DNA of 64,000 bases from Alphaproteobacteria bacterium (GCA_017539265.1 JAFYHG010000025.1:1-64000), one strand, 5' to 3'; shown: positions 26,957 through 37,645, numbered from the stretch's first letter. The notes: a model not told the origin generated them from the sequence alone. Program-made: numbers and translations.

Positions 26957-27994
26957 TTACTGCACTTTCGGCATACGGGTCATACCGCCGACCAAAATGA
27001 CTTCATCAATTTGTTTTTTCGTCAGTCCCGCATCTTTTAACGCTTTTTCCATCGGACCTTTGGTGCGTTCCAACAAATCTTCACACAAAGATTCCAATTT
27101 TGCCCGTGTCAGGGATACATTCAAATGTTTCGGCCCTGTTGCGTCCGCCGTAATAAAGGGCAGGTTAATATCTGTTTGTGAAGCACTCGACAGTTCAATT
27201 TTGGCTTTTTCTGCCGCTTCTTTGAGGCGTTGTAAAGCCATTCTGTCCTGCCGCAAATCAATGCCGTTTTCTTTTTTGAATTCATCGGCCAGATAATCCA
27301 TAACCCGTGCGTCAAAGTCTTCCCCGCCCAGGAACGTATCCCCGTTTGTGGATTTCACTTCAAACACACCATCACCGATTTCCAAAATGGATACATCGAA
27401 GGTTCCGCCACCCAAGTCATAGACGGCAATCATACCGGATTTTTTCTGATCCATACCATAGGCCAAAGCTGCCGCCGTCGGTTCGTTAATGATCCGTAAT
27501 ACGTTTAAGCCTGCAATTTTACCGGCATCTTTTGTTGCTTGACGTTGGCTGTCATCAAAATAGGCCGGCACCGTGATAATGGCCTCGGTTACTTTCTCGC
27601 CCAAATAACTTTCGGCATCTTCTTTCATTTTTTGTAAAACGAAAGCGGAAATCTGACTGGGGGCATACTTTTTGTCTTGAACCTCTACCCACGCATCGCC
27701 GTTATCACTGCGAACGATATGGTAAGGAACCATACCCTTGTCTTTTTCTACCATTTTATCGTCAAAACGTCGTCCGATTAACCGTTTAATGGAAAAAAGT
27801 GTTCCTTCCGGATTTGTTACGGCCTGCCGTTTTGCTGGTTGTCCGACCAAACGCTCGCCCTTGCTTGTGAAAGCTACCATAGACGGAGTTGTTCTGGCTC
27901 CCTCCCGATTTTCCAAGACTTTCGGATCTTTTCCGTCCATGATACACATGCACGAGTTTGTTGTTCCAAGGTCAATTCCCAAAATTTTAGACAT
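26957..27994 (-). CDS. dnaK: Chaperone DnaK, N-terminal part (ends at a premature TAA)
   Basis: The 345-residue frame has the Hsp70 ATPase start [30 protein letters not shown], the phosphate motif [14 protein letters not shown] and [14 protein letters not shown]. It then meets TAA where the family normally has a charged or polar codon before xVKxFFG. The codons after it continue in frame with a full DnaK C-terminus. TAA is the usual stop for other genes here, so reassignment is not likely. Truncation at this place would remove the substrate-binding domain of an almost always essential chaperone. AAGGAG precedes the ATG. Confidence 0.85.
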   Translation of the reverse strand: MSKILGIDLGTTNSCMCIMDGKDPKVLENREGARTTPSMVAFTSKGERLVGQPAKRQAVTNPEGTLFSIKRLIGRRFDDKMVEKDKGMVPYHIVRSDNGDAWVEVQDKKYAPSQISAFVLQKMKEDAESYLGEKVTEAIITVPAYFDDSQRQATKDAGKIAGLNVLRIINEPTAAALAYGMDQKKSGMIAVYDLGGGTFDVSILEIGDGVFEVKSTNGDTFLGGEDFDARVMDYLADEFKKENGIDLRQDRMALQRLKEAAEKAKIELSSASQTDINLPFITADATGPKHLNVSLTRAKLESLCEDLLERTKGPMEKALKDAGLTKKQIDEVILVGGMTRMPKVQ

Positions 27995-28147
27995 CTTTAT
28001 TTCTCCTTTTTTAATAAAAAATTTAACCTGATGGGGTGTATATAGGTCATAACATTGTATTTCGCAACACCTTTTTGTTATTTTTTCTTTACTTTTTAAT
28101 TTTTCTTGTCTAAAATGACGGAAAATTGGAACTGAAAAGGATACAAA

Positions 28148-29740
28148 ATGGATCAGGCATTACACTACGGTAGCGTCTTTTTTAATGCAATTTCCCCGTG
28201 CTGGGCCGAATTTGTCGGCGCTCTTTTAATGGTTTTAACAAATAACCTCATTTCGATTAAGGGAACGCAAAAAGAAACCTTCCGGCTTTTAACATTTGCT
28301 TTCTATACAATTATTCTAAAAGATATTGCTACTGTCTTTTTTGAACTGATCCCCGTCTTGGATCCGAATATAAATTTGCCACGTTTTGTCAGGCCCTTAA
28401 CGGAATTATCCTTGGTTTCTTTAACAACGGCCTTTTTTGTGGCGGGGGCTCTTCGCAATATTCGAATGTATTTTTCGTCAATATTACTTGTAATTCTTCT
28501 AACGCTGTTATTGGCGGGGGTTAGTATCGGTCTTTCGTATTCTGAGACCCTGTGGACGATGGGGGCTTATTTATCCTCAATATACATGCTGACAGGCTTT
28601 TTTATTGCGGGTGCTTCTTTTTACGTCAGCTCCGCCAGTCGCCAAAACAAAGCCGTTCGGGCCGTCGGCAACGGCTTTATTGTTTTAGGTATTTGTTACG
28701 GTTATCAACTATTTGATTTAATAGCAAATATTCAGCAAATTATTCTGCTTTGTTATACGATTACCATTGTGCTTTCTTTGGTGGCCCAAGTTCAACTCTT
28801 GAATTTAGAGGCCGGCAAACTGCAATATCGATTAGATCTTGAAAAAAAAGGTAAAAAAGAAGTCTGGGAAGTATCTCCTTTCCCGATTGTTATTTCCAGA
28901 CTTCGGGACGATAAAATTATTTATGTTAATCCCGCTGCTCGCCAAATGCTCTTGTTGCCCGAAGAGGGCGATATTGAATATCCCTTATCTTCCTTTTTTG
29001 CTCAGCCCGAGCAAAAAGACAACCTACTGGAAAAACTTCATAAATCTCCAATTGTCAGGTCTTTCGAAGCCGAAGTACATCATCCCGAAAAAAATAATAA
29101 TTTTTGGATTGATCTCATGACCCGTACAACGGATTTCGATGAAGAGGTTGTTTTGTTTACCACGTTTAAGGATATTACAACTCAAAGGAAAACGGCTGAA
29201 ATTTTGAAAGAACAAGCCTCCACCGATCCTTTAACGGGCCTATATAATCGGCGTCAATTTGAAATTCTCGCGTATCAGGCCTTACAAACGGCCCGCCGTT
29301 ACGGTTCGCCTTATTCTGTCGGAATGATTGATATAGACTTTTTCAAAAAGGTCAACGATACCTATGGTCATGAAGCCGGCGATGCTGTTTTGAAGGGACT
29401 TGCCGATGTCTTGAAAAAGACCTTACGTAAATCCGACGTTGTAGCCCGTTACGGCGGGGAAGAATTTGTTATATTTTTCTCTAATACCCCTCCTGAAGGG
29501 AGTAAAATCGGGATGGAACATGTCCGTGAAGCGGTTGAAAAAATGGAAATTTCTGCCGACGGACAGGTTATTCATATATCCGTCAGTGGTGGCATTTCTG
29601 ATTCTCAATCCGGTAATTTAAATACCCTTATAAAGCATGCCGATGAGGCTCTTTATGCATCTAAAGAAAATGGCCGTAATCAGGTAACTCTATATCAAGA
29701 TTTGCGCAATTCTGAGAAAGAGGAAGAAGATCAAGAATGA
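28148..29740 (+). CDS. Membrane PAS-GGDEF diguanylate cyclase
   Basis: The 530-residue protein has seven or so N-terminal membrane helices (about residues 15-225), a PAS domain (about 240-350; [25 protein letters not shown]) and a C-terminal GGDEF domain (about 360-525). The active site is the intact GGEEF in [11 protein letters not shown], and the RKSD five residues before it is an RxxD inhibitory site, so it should make cyclic di-GMP with product feedback. The membrane part may sense a signal. Its stop overlaps the ftsB start by 4 nt. Confidence 0.92.
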   Translation: MDQALHYGSVFFNAISPCWAEFVGALLMVLTNNLISIKGTQKETFRLLTFAFYTIILKDIATVFFELIPVLDPNINLPRFVRPLTELSLVSLTTAFFVAGALRNIRMYFSSILLVILLTLLLAGVSIGLSYSETLWTMGAYLSSIYMLTGFFIAGASFYVSSASRQNKAVRAVGNGFIVLGICYGYQLFDLIANIQQIILLCYTITIVLSLVAQVQLLNLEAGKLQYRLDLEKKGKKEVWEVSPFPIVISRLRDDKIIYVNPAARQMLLLPEEGDIEYPLSSFFAQPEQKDNLLEKLHKSPIVRSFEAEVHHPEKNNNFWIDLMTRTTDFDEEVVLFTTFKDITTQRKTAEILKEQASTDPLTGLYNRRQFEILAYQALQTARRYGSPYSVGMIDIDFFKKVNDTYGHEAGDAVLKGLADVLKKTLRKSDVVARYGGEEFVIFFSNTPPEGSKIGMEHVREAVEKMEISADGQVIHISVSGGISDSQSGNLNTLIKHADEALYASKENGRNQVTLYQDLRNSEKEEEDQE

Positions 29741-30033
29741 TTTACATTCCGCGTTTCAAAATTTTTCCCACAGTTTGCCTTGTTGTTGCCGTTTATTTCG
29801 TTTATCACGGAATTTGCGGGGCTCACGGGTATCGACGCTTAAAACAGGTTCAAACCGAAATAGCTTCGGCTCGTCAACTTGCTGAAGAAATACATGCCCG
29901 CCGTGCATTTTTGGAAATGAAGGTTAAGTCGCTTTCCGAAAATGCGTTGGATATGGATCAACTGGAAGAATCCGCCCTTCATTTTTTGAATATGGGCAAA
30001 GCCGAAGATGTTATTTTATTCACGGATTCTTGA
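29737..30033 (+). CDS. ftsB: FtsB/DivIC-family septum formation initiator
   Basis: A 98-residue bitopic protein: short cytoplasmic tail, one membrane helix (about residues 9-27), then a periplasmic coiled coil (RLKQVQTEIASARQLAEEIHARRAFLEMKVKSLSE) and a C-terminal DMDQLEESALHFLNMGKAEDVI, the usual FtsB end. It links early and late divisome proteins in cell division. The ATGA overlap shows coupling to the diguanylate cyclase gene. In many alphaproteobacteria ftsB lies beside eno or pdhA instead. Confidence 0.8.
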   Translation: MIYIPRFKIFPTVCLVVAVYFVYHGICGAHGYRRLKQVQTEIASARQLAEEIHARRAFLEMKVKSLSENALDMDQLEESALHFLNMGKAEDVILFTDS

Positions 30034-30387
30034 ACCTGAAAAATTTGCTAATGCCATCATCATAAGGGTGCGCAAAGTTCTTTTTTCTCTATGAAATGTT
30101 CGATTAATTGCCCGTGCCAATTCGGGTGTTTGAAATTCCGGATGCTTTTTAAATTCTTCTTTAACCAAAGATTTATCTAATCGGGAATCATTTCCGTCTA
30201 ACTGATAGTGTTCATGGGGAACCCATTTCCCAAAAAAAGGTCGCATATAACCTCCCGATAAAAAATTTTGGGGAAGAATGCCTTTTCCCTGAGCATAGGT
30301 TGTATGAATAACATCATCCGTCCAAAAGGCTACTCGTTTTTGCGCTTTTGGGGTATCTCTATAGACGATATATCTTAAATAAATCAT
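30016..30387 (-). CDS. Hypothetical 123-residue protein
   Basis: No signal or membrane segment. The protein starts MIYLRYIVYRDTPKAQKRVAFWTDDVIHTT and has GYMRPFFGKWVPHEHYQLDGNDSR and a basic C-terminus (RAINRTFHREKRTLRTLMMM). I do not recognise it. The start overlaps the transporter stop by 4 nt, so it is the last gene of the typA operon. Its 3' end overlaps ftsB convergently by 18 nt. Confidence 0.65.
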   Translation of the reverse strand: MIYLRYIVYRDTPKAQKRVAFWTDDVIHTTYAQGKGILPQNFLSGGYMRPFFGKWVPHEHYQLDGNDSRLDKSLVKEEFKKHPEFQTPELARAINRTFHREKRTLRTLMMMALANFSGSRIRE

Positions 30388-31607
30388 ACATTAAAAAATT
30401 TCTTGTTAAACCGAATAATGCACAACGCCGGCACCATCAAGAAACCCGTCAAAGCAAAGAACTCAGGCCATCCCAGAGTTTGTGCAAGCCATCCGCTTAA
30501 CATACCCAAGAGTGTCAAAGGAATCATCGTCAAGGCATCCAAGAATCCAAACTGAGTTGCAGAAAAGTTTCGCGAACACATACGGGAAATAAAGACCACC
30601 CAAACGGCACTTCCGATACCACCGATAATATTGTCGAAGATAATCACCAAAACGAATAAGGGAATATTAGGGCCCGCCAAAGCCAACCCTGCAAATGCAA
30701 AACTGGTCAAAATTTCGATGCATCCTAATGTAAATAAAAGCGGTTTAAATTTAAAACGATGTAAAATAAATCCTCCCAGGCAGATACCAAGTGCCGTCAT
30801 GATTGTGCCAAAGATAGATGATACCTTCATAATATCCAAATCGGTAAATCCGTTATCGTGATAGAACGGCCAGGCCATACTCCCCAGCATTCCGTTGCAG
30901 AGTTTATACAAAACGATAAACAAGCACAATAAAGGGAAATTTTGCCTGTTCCACAAATCCATCAAGGGCATTTTAATTGCGGTATTAAAATTAATCGGTT
31001 CCGATTTCGAAATCGGTTCTTTCACGAACATCAGGGAAATAATCCCGATAACAGCCATAATTGTTGAAATTTTGTAGGCCGTATTCCAACTGAGGAAATG
31101 GGATAAAGCCAACATACCGGCCGTTGCGCCTAAGTACCCTATGCGTCCGCCAAATTCCTTAACGGTTGTTCCGTCGGTTAATTCCGAATCATTTAAGATA
31201 TCAATTTTAAGGGCATCTACGGTTAAGGCTTGGCTGGCACCGCAAATCGCAATTGTCAGGCATCCCAAAAACAAAGACCACACACTTTGAACCGGATTTA
31301 AAAAGGAAATAAACCAAAGACCGGCCAAAATTCCCAACTGAAACAATAAACACCATGCCCGTTTACAACCCATGCTTTTTGCCCACGGCAGATTAATCCG
31401 ATCAATAAACGGTGCCCACAAAAATTTCAAACTGTATGGCATTGTTACGGCGGCAAAAATGCCAACCGTTGCCAAATCAAGACCTGATGATCGTGTCCAT
31501 AGTTTTAATGATCCCCCAATCAGGTTAATTGGGGCCTGAACAGAAATCCCTAATCCCAAGAAGGGTAAAATTTTCGGATTTAAAAATTTTCTTAAAAGTT
31601 CTTTCAT
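30384..31607 (-). CDS. AmpG-like major facilitator superfamily transporter
   Basis: A 407-residue polytopic protein with 12 predicted helices. The first loop reads GLDLATVGIFAAVTMPYSLKFLWAPFIDRI, the AmpG-family signature, and the protein keeps the AmpG-like layout throughout. Characterised members import muropeptides or other cell-wall or acetyl-CoA-type substrates, so the cargo here is not certain. It overlaps typA by 4 nt and the small downstream gene by 4 nt. Confidence 0.82.
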   Translation of the reverse strand: MKELLRKFLNPKILPFLGLGISVQAPINLIGGSLKLWTRSSGLDLATVGIFAAVTMPYSLKFLWAPFIDRINLPWAKSMGCKRAWCLLFQLGILAGLWFISFLNPVQSVWSLFLGCLTIAICGASQALTVDALKIDILNDSELTDGTTVKEFGGRIGYLGATAGMLALSHFLSWNTAYKISTIMAVIGIISLMFVKEPISKSEPINFNTAIKMPLMDLWNRQNFPLLCLFIVLYKLCNGMLGSMAWPFYHDNGFTDLDIMKVSSIFGTIMTALGICLGGFILHRFKFKPLLFTLGCIEILTSFAFAGLALAGPNIPLFVLVIIFDNIIGGIGSAVWVVFISRMCSRNFSATQFGFLDALTMIPLTLLGMLSGWLAQTLGWPEFFALTGFLMVPALCIIRFNKKFFNV

Positions 31608-33439
31608 TCTTGTGCCTCCGGCAGTCTTCCACGTTCAAATTTGCGCCTGTCATTGCTATCCAAATATTTTTTGCGTAGTCTGATTGTTTTAGGCGTTACC
31701 TCAACCAATTCATCTTCGGCGATATAGGAAAGGGCTGCTTCTAACGACATTTGTATCGGCGGGATTAAAGCAACCGCTTCATCTTTACCGGCTGCCCGCA
31801 TATTGGTCAGTTTCTTTCCTTTAATCGGGTTCACTTCAATATCGCCGGGTTTGGCGTTGGCCCCGATGATCATGCCGGGATAGACCGCTACCCCTGCAGG
31901 AATGAACAATGGACCACGTTCCTGAATGTTCCACAGGGCATAGGCTACCGATTTACCCGACTCGGTTGAAATTAATACACCATTTCTCCGTCCCGAAATC
32001 GGTCCCTTATAGGGTGCATAACTATGGAAAAGTCTATTCATAACACCCGTTCCGCAGGTATCTGTTAAAAATTCACTATGGTACCCGATTAAGCCGCGTG
32101 ACGGTGCCAAAAAGGTTAACCTGGTTTTACCGCCACCGCTGGGGGCCATTTCGGTCATTTCTGCTTTACGAACCGACATTTTTTCTACCACAACACCGGT
32201 ATAGGCGTCATCAACATCGATAACAACTTCTTCCAGCGGTTCAAACTTGTGTCCTTGTTCATCGATATGGAAGACTACGCGTGGGCGTGATACCGATAGT
32301 TCATATCCTTCCCGCCGCATCGTTTCGATTAAGATCCCCAGTTGTAGTTCCCCGCGTCCTGCTACCTCAAACGAATCGGTCGATTCGGTCCGCGATATTT
32401 TAAGGGCGATATTCCCTTCGGCCTCTTTTTCCAAACGATCCCAAATCATACGTGAAGTTACTTTATCTCCTTCCGTTCCGGCCAGCGGCGAAGTATTAAT
32501 CGAAAAGGTCATTGCCAGTGTCGGTGGGTCAATCGGCAAAGCATGAAGAGGTTCTTCAACCGTCAAATCACATAAAGTATCGGCCACGGTTGCTTCGGAA
32601 AAACCGGCAATACTGACAATATCACCGGCAAAACCTTCTTCAATTTGCTGCCGCTTTAATCCCCGAAACGCCACGATTTTTGAGGCTCTAGCCGTCTCCA
32701 CGGGTTTCCCTTCACGGGATAGGGCTTTTATGGTTTGATTCATTTTAATATGTCCGGATGTAATTCTACCCGTTAAAATCCGTCCCACGAACGGATCTGC
32801 TTCCAGGGTTGTCACCAACATTTTAAAGGGCCCGTTTTCATCACAGACCGGTGCCGGCACATGTTCCAGAATTTTCTGAAACAGCGGTTCAATATTTTTA
32901 CGTTCATCCGTTAAGGAATTGGCTGCCCAACCGTCACGCCCCGAAGCGAACAGGGTCGGAAAATCCAGTTGCTCATCCGTTGCTCCTAAATTGGCAAACA
33001 GGTCAAAAACTTCATTTTGTACCTCAATCGGTCGGGCATCGGAACGATCTACTTTGTTAATGACAACAATGGGACGAAGCCCTAATTTTAAGGCTTTACT
33101 CACCACAAATTTTGTTTGCGGCAGCGGGCCTTCTGCGGCATCCACTAGCACAATAACCCCATCCACCATCGATAGGATTCGTTCCACTTCACCGCCGAAA
33201 TCGGCATGCCCCGGTGTGTCCACGATATTGATACGGGTTCCTTTCCATTCAACGGAAGTACACTTGGCGAAAATCGTAATACCGCGTTCCCGTTCCAAAT
33301 CCCCTGAATCCATGGCACAGGTTGCAACCTGTTGATTTTCCCGAAAAGCCCCGCTTTGTTTTAAAAATGCATCTACAAAAGTAGTTTTCCCATGGTCTAC
33401 GTGGGCAATAATAGCTATATTTCTGATATTTTGAGTCAT
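31604..33439 (-). CDS. typA: Ribosome-associated GTPase TypA/BipA
   Basis: A 611-residue translational GTPase with G1 AHVDHGKTT, the RERGITI switch I, G3 [13 protein letters not shown]4 NKVDRSDAR, and domains II, III and V. The BipA-specific C-terminal part is present ([14 protein letters not shown]-like [13 protein letters not shown], then [13 protein letters not shown]). It acts on 50S assembly and stress or low-temperature growth. It leads an operon with an AmpG-like transporter. Confidence 0.96.
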   Translation of the reverse strand: MTQNIRNIAIIAHVDHGKTTFVDAFLKQSGAFRENQQVATCAMDSGDLERERGITIFAKCTSVEWKGTRINIVDTPGHADFGGEVERILSMVDGVIVLVDAAEGPLPQTKFVVSKALKLGLRPIVVINKVDRSDARPIEVQNEVFDLFANLGATDEQLDFPTLFASGRDGWAANSLTDERKNIEPLFQKILEHVPAPVCDENGPFKMLVTTLEADPFVGRILTGRITSGHIKMNQTIKALSREGKPVETARASKIVAFRGLKRQQIEEGFAGDIVSIAGFSEATVADTLCDLTVEEPLHALPIDPPTLAMTFSINTSPLAGTEGDKVTSRMIWDRLEKEAEGNIALKISRTESTDSFEVAGRGELQLGILIETMRREGYELSVSRPRVVFHIDEQGHKFEPLEEVVIDVDDAYTGVVVEKMSVRKAEMTEMAPSGGGKTRLTFLAPSRGLIGYHSEFLTDTCGTGVMNRLFHSYAPYKGPISGRRNGVLISTESGKSVAYALWNIQERGPLFIPAGVAVYPGMIIGANAKPGDIEVNPIKGKKLTNMRAAGKDEAVALIPPIQMSLEAALSYIAEDELVEVTPKTIRLRKKYLDSNDRRKFERGRLPEAQE

Positions 33440-33589
33440 TTATTTCACCGATAAAAAATTAATCCAAAAAAACTTGCGCAAGATTATAACAAAAAAGATT
33501 AAAAATTGCAAATATTTTTTATTTTAAAATTTTTGTTTGTAATTTAAAAAAAAGTGTGTTATGGTGAAAAAAAATAAGCAGGGGGCATT

Positions 33590-34606
33590 ATGAAAAAATT
33601 ATTTTTATTGTTCACGTTATTGTCTGCCACGTCGGCCTTTGCAGGCTATACCGACGGTTTAAACTATTTTGATAATCAACAGTATCCGCAGGCTTTTGCC
33701 GAATTTAAACCTTTGGCCGATAAGGGTAATGATCGGGCGCAATATTATGTCGGTTATATGTATTTAAACGGCTACGGTGTAGATCAAGATAAAAATTTAG
33801 GCCTTCAATATATTCAAAAATCCGTTAATCAAGGTTTTGAAAAAGCGGAGGCTCTGATGGGATATTTCTTGTCCGAAGGCGTGTATGTGCCGCAAAATAA
33901 GGCAAAAGGGTTAGAGCTTTATCGAAAAGCCGCTGAGAAAAAAGATGATGATGCCCTTTTAAACTTGGGGGTTGCCTATTATTTAGGGGAAGTTGTCGAT
34001 CAGGATTTGGATAAATCCATTGAATATTTTTCTAGGGTTAACAAAGTTACCAAGCCGATTGCCGGTCGTTATCTGGCGGATGTTTATCTGGCGCGGGATC
34101 AAAGCGGTGATGCTAAAAAGGCTATGGACAGTTATCGTTTAGCTGCGGCAAACGGGGATTTGGCCTCTTTCCATTCTTATGCCTATATTCAACAGAAAGG
34201 TAAAGTTGATGGGGTAAATTTGCCGGAAGCCATTAAATATTATACTTATGCGGCTTCACAAAGTTATGCGCCTTCTCAATATGTGTTGGGTACTATGTAT
34301 ATCAACGGTGATGGTGTTACGCGTGATGTCTTCAAAGGGTATGCTTGGATTTCCTTCGCCGCGAATCAGGAATTTAAGCCCGCCATTGAGATTCAAAAAA
34401 AGTTAGAGGATAACATGACATTATCTGATGTGGATAAAGCCCGTCGTGAGATGCTTGTTATTCAACGGGAAACGGTTAATCAGGTCGAATCTCCCTTAAA
34501 AAATGCTGCCTTAAGAAACGGTTCCGTTGTTGTCGCCAATCCTGGTGCAGGGAATGGTAAGGGTTCTGATTCGAATCGTGTTCGTCGTCCGCGTCGTCGT
34601 CGTTAA
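33590..34606 (+). CDS. Secreted Sel1-repeat protein
   Basis: The 338-residue protein has a signal peptide cut near SAFA (about residue 18). About six Sel1-like repeats follow, such as DRAQYYVGYMYLNGYGVDQD, ALLNLGVAYYLGEVVDQD and PSQYVLGTMYINGDGVTRD. Sel1 repeats form helical solenoids that bind other proteins, here in the periplasm. A low-complexity tail ends in an arginine run (RRPRRRR). A strong AGGGGG ribosome site precedes the ATG. Confidence 0.88.
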   Translation: MKKLFLLFTLLSATSAFAGYTDGLNYFDNQQYPQAFAEFKPLADKGNDRAQYYVGYMYLNGYGVDQDKNLGLQYIQKSVNQGFEKAEALMGYFLSEGVYVPQNKAKGLELYRKAAEKKDDDALLNLGVAYYLGEVVDQDLDKSIEYFSRVNKVTKPIAGRYLADVYLARDQSGDAKKAMDSYRLAAANGDLASFHSYAYIQQKGKVDGVNLPEAIKYYTYAASQSYAPSQYVLGTMYINGDGVTRDVFKGYAWISFAANQEFKPAIEIQKKLEDNMTLSDVDKARREMLVIQRETVNQVESPLKNAALRNGSVVVANPGAGNGKGSDSNRVRRPRRRR

Positions 34607-34623
34607 TTTGAAAGGAATGTAAA

Positions 34624-34941
34624 ATGAAAATACCAGAATTTGCGAAATCATTTTTAACTTTTCGTTTAATTATTTTAATCGGTATTGCCATGGGGCTATG
34701 GCTTTTTTCGGTCCAAACAGAGCAAGTTCCTTTATCTGTATTGCTGACAGAAACACGGATTTACCTGATCTCATTTATGATTGTATTGGGATTTCACGTC
34801 CTCCTTTGGATTATTGTTCAAAAAGCGTCCTTTTATGATATCGGCGGTTATGTTTGGCGGATTATTCGGGACACGGTCATTATCAACGCCGTTATGCTCA
34901 GTACAACGGCCGCCTGCTTTTTATACCACATTTACGCCTAG
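34624..34941 (+). CDS. Small hypothetical membrane protein
   Basis: A 105-residue protein with three hydrophobic helices (about residues 15-30, 45-66 and 83-103) and a short charged N-terminus. It follows the Sel1 gene by 17 nt with AAAGGAATG as ribosome site, so the two are probably one operon. No family recognised. Its stop overlaps the convergent rimI stop by 4 nt. Confidence 0.7.
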   Translation: MKIPEFAKSFLTFRLIILIGIAMGLWLFSVQTEQVPLSVLLTETRIYLISFMIVLGFHVLLWIIVQKASFYDIGGYVWRIIRDTVIINAVMLSTTAACFLYHIYA

Positions 34942-35369
34942 ATTTCTTTCGTCAGGCACAGGGCATCCACCATACCGTTTTCAGTCGGGTAGTAGCCTTT
35001 TCTGACTCCTGTTTGTTTAAAACCGAAACCGCCATAAAGCCTTTGTGCCGCTATGTTTAAAGCAGACACTTCCAGAAATATTTTTTTTACCTTTTCTTGC
35101 TTGGCATAATTCATCAATTCCCGCATTAGGGCACTTGCCAAATGCATTCGCCGATATTCCGGCAGAACCCCGATAGAAATAATTTCCATTTCATCCAATA
35201 CGCGGGTGCAAATTAGAAATCCTTTTTCCGTTACCCAACCGATTGTTGTCGGAAGGGCAAGTATTTGTTCGATTTCCGAAACACTCCATCTGTCTTTAAA
35301 ACAGTGTTTATAAAGCTCCGCAATAACGGGGGCATATTCTGTCTGACCGCTAGATACTAACATCGGCAT
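34938..35369 (-). CDS. rimI: RimI-type ribosomal-protein-alanine N-acetyltransferase
   Basis: A GNAT-fold acetyltransferase: MEIISIGVLPEYRRMHLASALM holds the acetyl-CoA loop (xxRRxxxAxxLM), and KIFLEVSALNIAAQRLYGGFGF is the RimI-type end. The frame is open to 35402, but ATG codons at 35369 and 35363 match the usual N-terminus better, so I use 35369 (143 residues, 20-nt overlap with tsaB). The tsaB-rimI pairing is widely conserved. Confidence 0.85.
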   Translation of the reverse strand: MPMLVSSGQTEYAPVIAELYKHCFKDRWSVSEIEQILALPTTIGWVTEKGFLICTRVLDEMEIISIGVLPEYRRMHLASALMRELMNYAKQEKVKKIFLEVSALNIAAQRLYGGFGFKQTGVRKGYYPTENGMVDALCLTKEI

Positions 35370-35952
35370 CTCGCAAATAAAGAGGTTCCGGTGCTCTTTC
35401 ATTTTTTAATGAACAAAGTCCGACGGCAATGGCCGATTCATATTTCGGGGCGATAATATTAAACTTTGTCTCCTTTAGATAAGAAGCACCCGATCCGGTC
35501 AGGGTAGGGGGATTTAATTTTCGGATTTGTTCTTCGTTTCTGATTACGGCTTCCTCGACGGGATTGCCGTCTTGAAAAGTTTGCGTAAAGAAATCCCCGC
35601 GTTTCGTATCCAAAACAACCAAAACTTTTCCCTTTGTTTCTAACGCCGCCGCCTCAAAAGAAGTAATACCCGCCACGGGAATATTTAAGGCCAACCCAAT
35701 CCCTCTTGCCGTTGCCAACCCAATTCTGACTCCCGTAAATGATCCCGGCCCGACAGCCACAGCCACCTTGGTCACTTTTTTGAAATCACGTTTTGCTTTT
35801 TTAAGGACTTCCTGTATCATGGGAATAAGGGCTTCTCCTTGTCCGCGTTCCATCTCTTGATACTGATGCGCCAATACCTTATCGGTTTCGATTAAAGCAA
35901 CTGAAATACTGTTTTCCGTGGTGTCAAGGGCTAATATAACGTCATTTTTCAT
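35350..35952 (-). CDS. tsaB: tRNA threonylcarbamoyladenosine biosynthesis protein TsaB
   Basis: A 200-residue ASKHA-fold protein: ILALDTTENSISVALIE (first phosphate-like motif), AVAVGPGSFTGVRIGLATARGIGLAL (the TsaB signature) and GITSFEAAALE. TsaB partners TsaD and TsaE in making t6A37 of tRNAs that read ANN codons. It is rather short at the C-terminus, as usual in alphaproteobacteria. It overlaps rimI and the upstream lipoprotein gene. Confidence 0.93.
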   Translation of the reverse strand: MKNDVILALDTTENSISVALIETDKVLAHQYQEMERGQGEALIPMIQEVLKKAKRDFKKVTKVAVAVGPGSFTGVRIGLATARGIGLALNIPVAGITSFEAAALETKGKVLVVLDTKRGDFFTQTFQDGNPVEEAVIRNEEQIRKLNPPTLTGSGASYLKETKFNIIAPKYESAIAVGLCSLKNERAPEPLYLRDADVSI

Positions 35953-36343
35953 AATCGACTCCCTTTGAATAAGTTTGTTTTAGGGTTAAAACAAATCGTT
36001 TATTTCCTTTTGTTATTAAAGTCAAATTATCTTCAGTTAACTCGAATTCTTGGATTTCTGTCAGTAAATTTAAAAATTTTTCTTCTTCCGTCATATCAAA
36101 ACTATCCCCCATCATCATGGTAGAAGATGGTGTCTGGAAAGAAATTTGCTTTTTATCTGATCTGTAAGTCCCAAAGTATTTGTTAATACCTTTTCCGAAA
36201 TATCTGTTTGTGTTTTCATCAAATCCCAAAGTAATTTGGAATCCCGACGGCGTTTGATAGATATACTCTTTTCCTTTAAAGGATATTTCCTTTCCGCACG
36301 CCCACAAAAAAAACATGAATAAAACGACCCAATATCTTTTCAT
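35942..36343 (-). CDS. META/HslJ-like lipoprotein
   Basis: A 133-residue protein with a signal peptide and lipobox FLWAC (Cys at about residue 16). The mature part resembles a META domain: NRYFGKGINKYFGTYRSD, KKQISFQTPSSTMMMGD, EEKFLNLLTEIQEFELTEDNLTL. META proteins such as HslJ are small beta-rich envelope lipoproteins whose role is not well known. It overlaps tsaB by 11 nt. Confidence 0.65.
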   Translation of the reverse strand: MKRYWVVLFMFFLWACGKEISFKGKEYIYQTPSGFQITLGFDENTNRYFGKGINKYFGTYRSDKKQISFQTPSSTMMMGDSFDMTEEEKFLNLLTEIQEFELTEDNLTLITKGNKRFVLTLKQTYSKGVDYEK

Positions 36344-36429
36344 CTTTTAACCTTTAAAAATTAAGGTATATTATAAAAGGATCTCCCACTTTTGTCAATA
36401 AAAAGATTCGTTCACATCATACAACTTTT

Positions 36430-37584
36430 TTACTTTACTTCAACCATTTCCGGTTGCTGGGTATTGGGATTGTACCTAAAGGATAATTTTCCCTGTTTAA
36501 ACAGAATTACCTTGGCCCCAAAGGCGTCATACCGCCACCCTTTCATACAGGGTACATTATTCTCCCCTAATGCCAAAGTTTTCAGTTCCTCGGTCGACGA
36601 AATAATTTTGGGTGCTACATTCAGTTCTGCCCCGACAATCATCAAGAGGAGGTGGTATAAGTCCACCAAAGTTTTTTGTGTATGCGTTAAGGTTTTTGGC
36701 TTTTCCCAATCCTTTGGGTAAAGTTCGACCGGATCTTTTTTGGCCGCCTGTATAACTTTTAGGATTTCCTGCCCCAGGGCACTCTTTCCAAATCCTCCCG
36801 ATATCCCGCGACAAGCGTTCATGTCTTCGGCATTTTCCGGCATCAGAACCGCCAATTCAATCAAGGCATCATCTTTTAAAATATGCTTTCTGGGCCTGTT
36901 CTTGGCCTTGGCCGTTTTCTCGCGCCAGGCACACAATTTTGCGAATACATGTGTTTGTATCGGGCGCTTAAAAGGAATTTTAACTTTCCGCCAAACTTCA
37001 TTTTCATCCGTGTCATAAGTTTTCGGGTCATTTTGAATGATAATTTCCTCTTTTAACCATTCTTCACGACCGCTATTGATTATTTTTTCATTTAAGGCCA
37101 AATAGATATCTCTTAAATAAGTGACGTCATTTAAGGCATATTCTTCCTGTTCAGGGGTTAAAGGCCTGTGGTGCCAATCGGTAAAGCGCATGGATTTATC
37201 CAAGGCAACCCCCGCCAAGTCATGCACCAGTTGTTGATAGCCCACATTTTCATCATAGCCGCACACCATCGCCGCAACTTGTGTATCAAAAACGGGTGTT
37301 GGCACTTTTCCCGTCAGGTGATAAAAGATTTCAATATCCTGTCTGGCTGCATGGAATACTTTAACAACTTTCGGGTTTTGTAAAAGGTCAAACAAAGCCG
37401 TCAAGTCCATCTCTGTGGCCAAGGGATCAATTACTTCCGCCACACCTTTCCCCGCGATTTGTATCAGACACAATTCCGGGTAGTAGGTTTTTTCGCGGAT
37501 AAATTCGGTATCCAGTGTTATAAAGGGTAATTTTGCCAATTTTCGGCACAGTTTATTTAAATTTTCCGTCGTATTTATCATCAT
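36430..37584 (-). CDS. rnd: Ribonuclease D
   Basis: The 384-residue protein has the DEDDy exonuclease motifs: FITLDTEFIREKTYYPELCLIQ (ExoI, D and E), VFHAARQDIEIFYH (ExoII) and YALNDVTYLRDIY (ExoIII with Tyr and Asp). HRDC-type helical domains follow (about residues 200-290 and after). It trims the 3' ends of tRNA and other stable RNAs. I take the ATG at 37584; the frame is open further upstream and no strong ribosome site is visible. Confidence 0.93.
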   Translation of the reverse strand: MMINTTENLNKLCRKLAKLPFITLDTEFIREKTYYPELCLIQIAGKGVAEVIDPLATEMDLTALFDLLQNPKVVKVFHAARQDIEIFYHLTGKVPTPVFDTQVAAMVCGYDENVGYQQLVHDLAGVALDKSMRFTDWHHRPLTPEQEEYALNDVTYLRDIYLALNEKIINSGREEWLKEEIIIQNDPKTYDTDENEVWRKVKIPFKRPIQTHVFAKLCAWREKTAKAKNRPRKHILKDDALIELAVLMPENAEDMNACRGISGGFGKSALGQEILKVIQAAKKDPVELYPKDWEKPKTLTHTQKTLVDLYHLLLMIVGAELNVAPKIISSTEELKTLALGENNVPCMKGWRYDAFGAKVILFKQGKLSFRYNPNTQQPEMVEVK

Positions 37585-37645
37585 TTTTTTGAATTTACAC
37601 TTTTTTTTGTTGAAAAGCAAGGTTTAATTCGTTAAAATAAAAAAC

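Noticed and set aside
26957-26959. Recoding of TAA as a sense codon
   Set aside because: TAA ends many other genes here (for example rpsI, serS-side and hisIE neighbours), so a changed code is not supported by this one codon.
26880-27296. 138-codon plus-strand frame over dnaK
   Set aside because: Antisense shadow of the conserved dnaK coding sequence.
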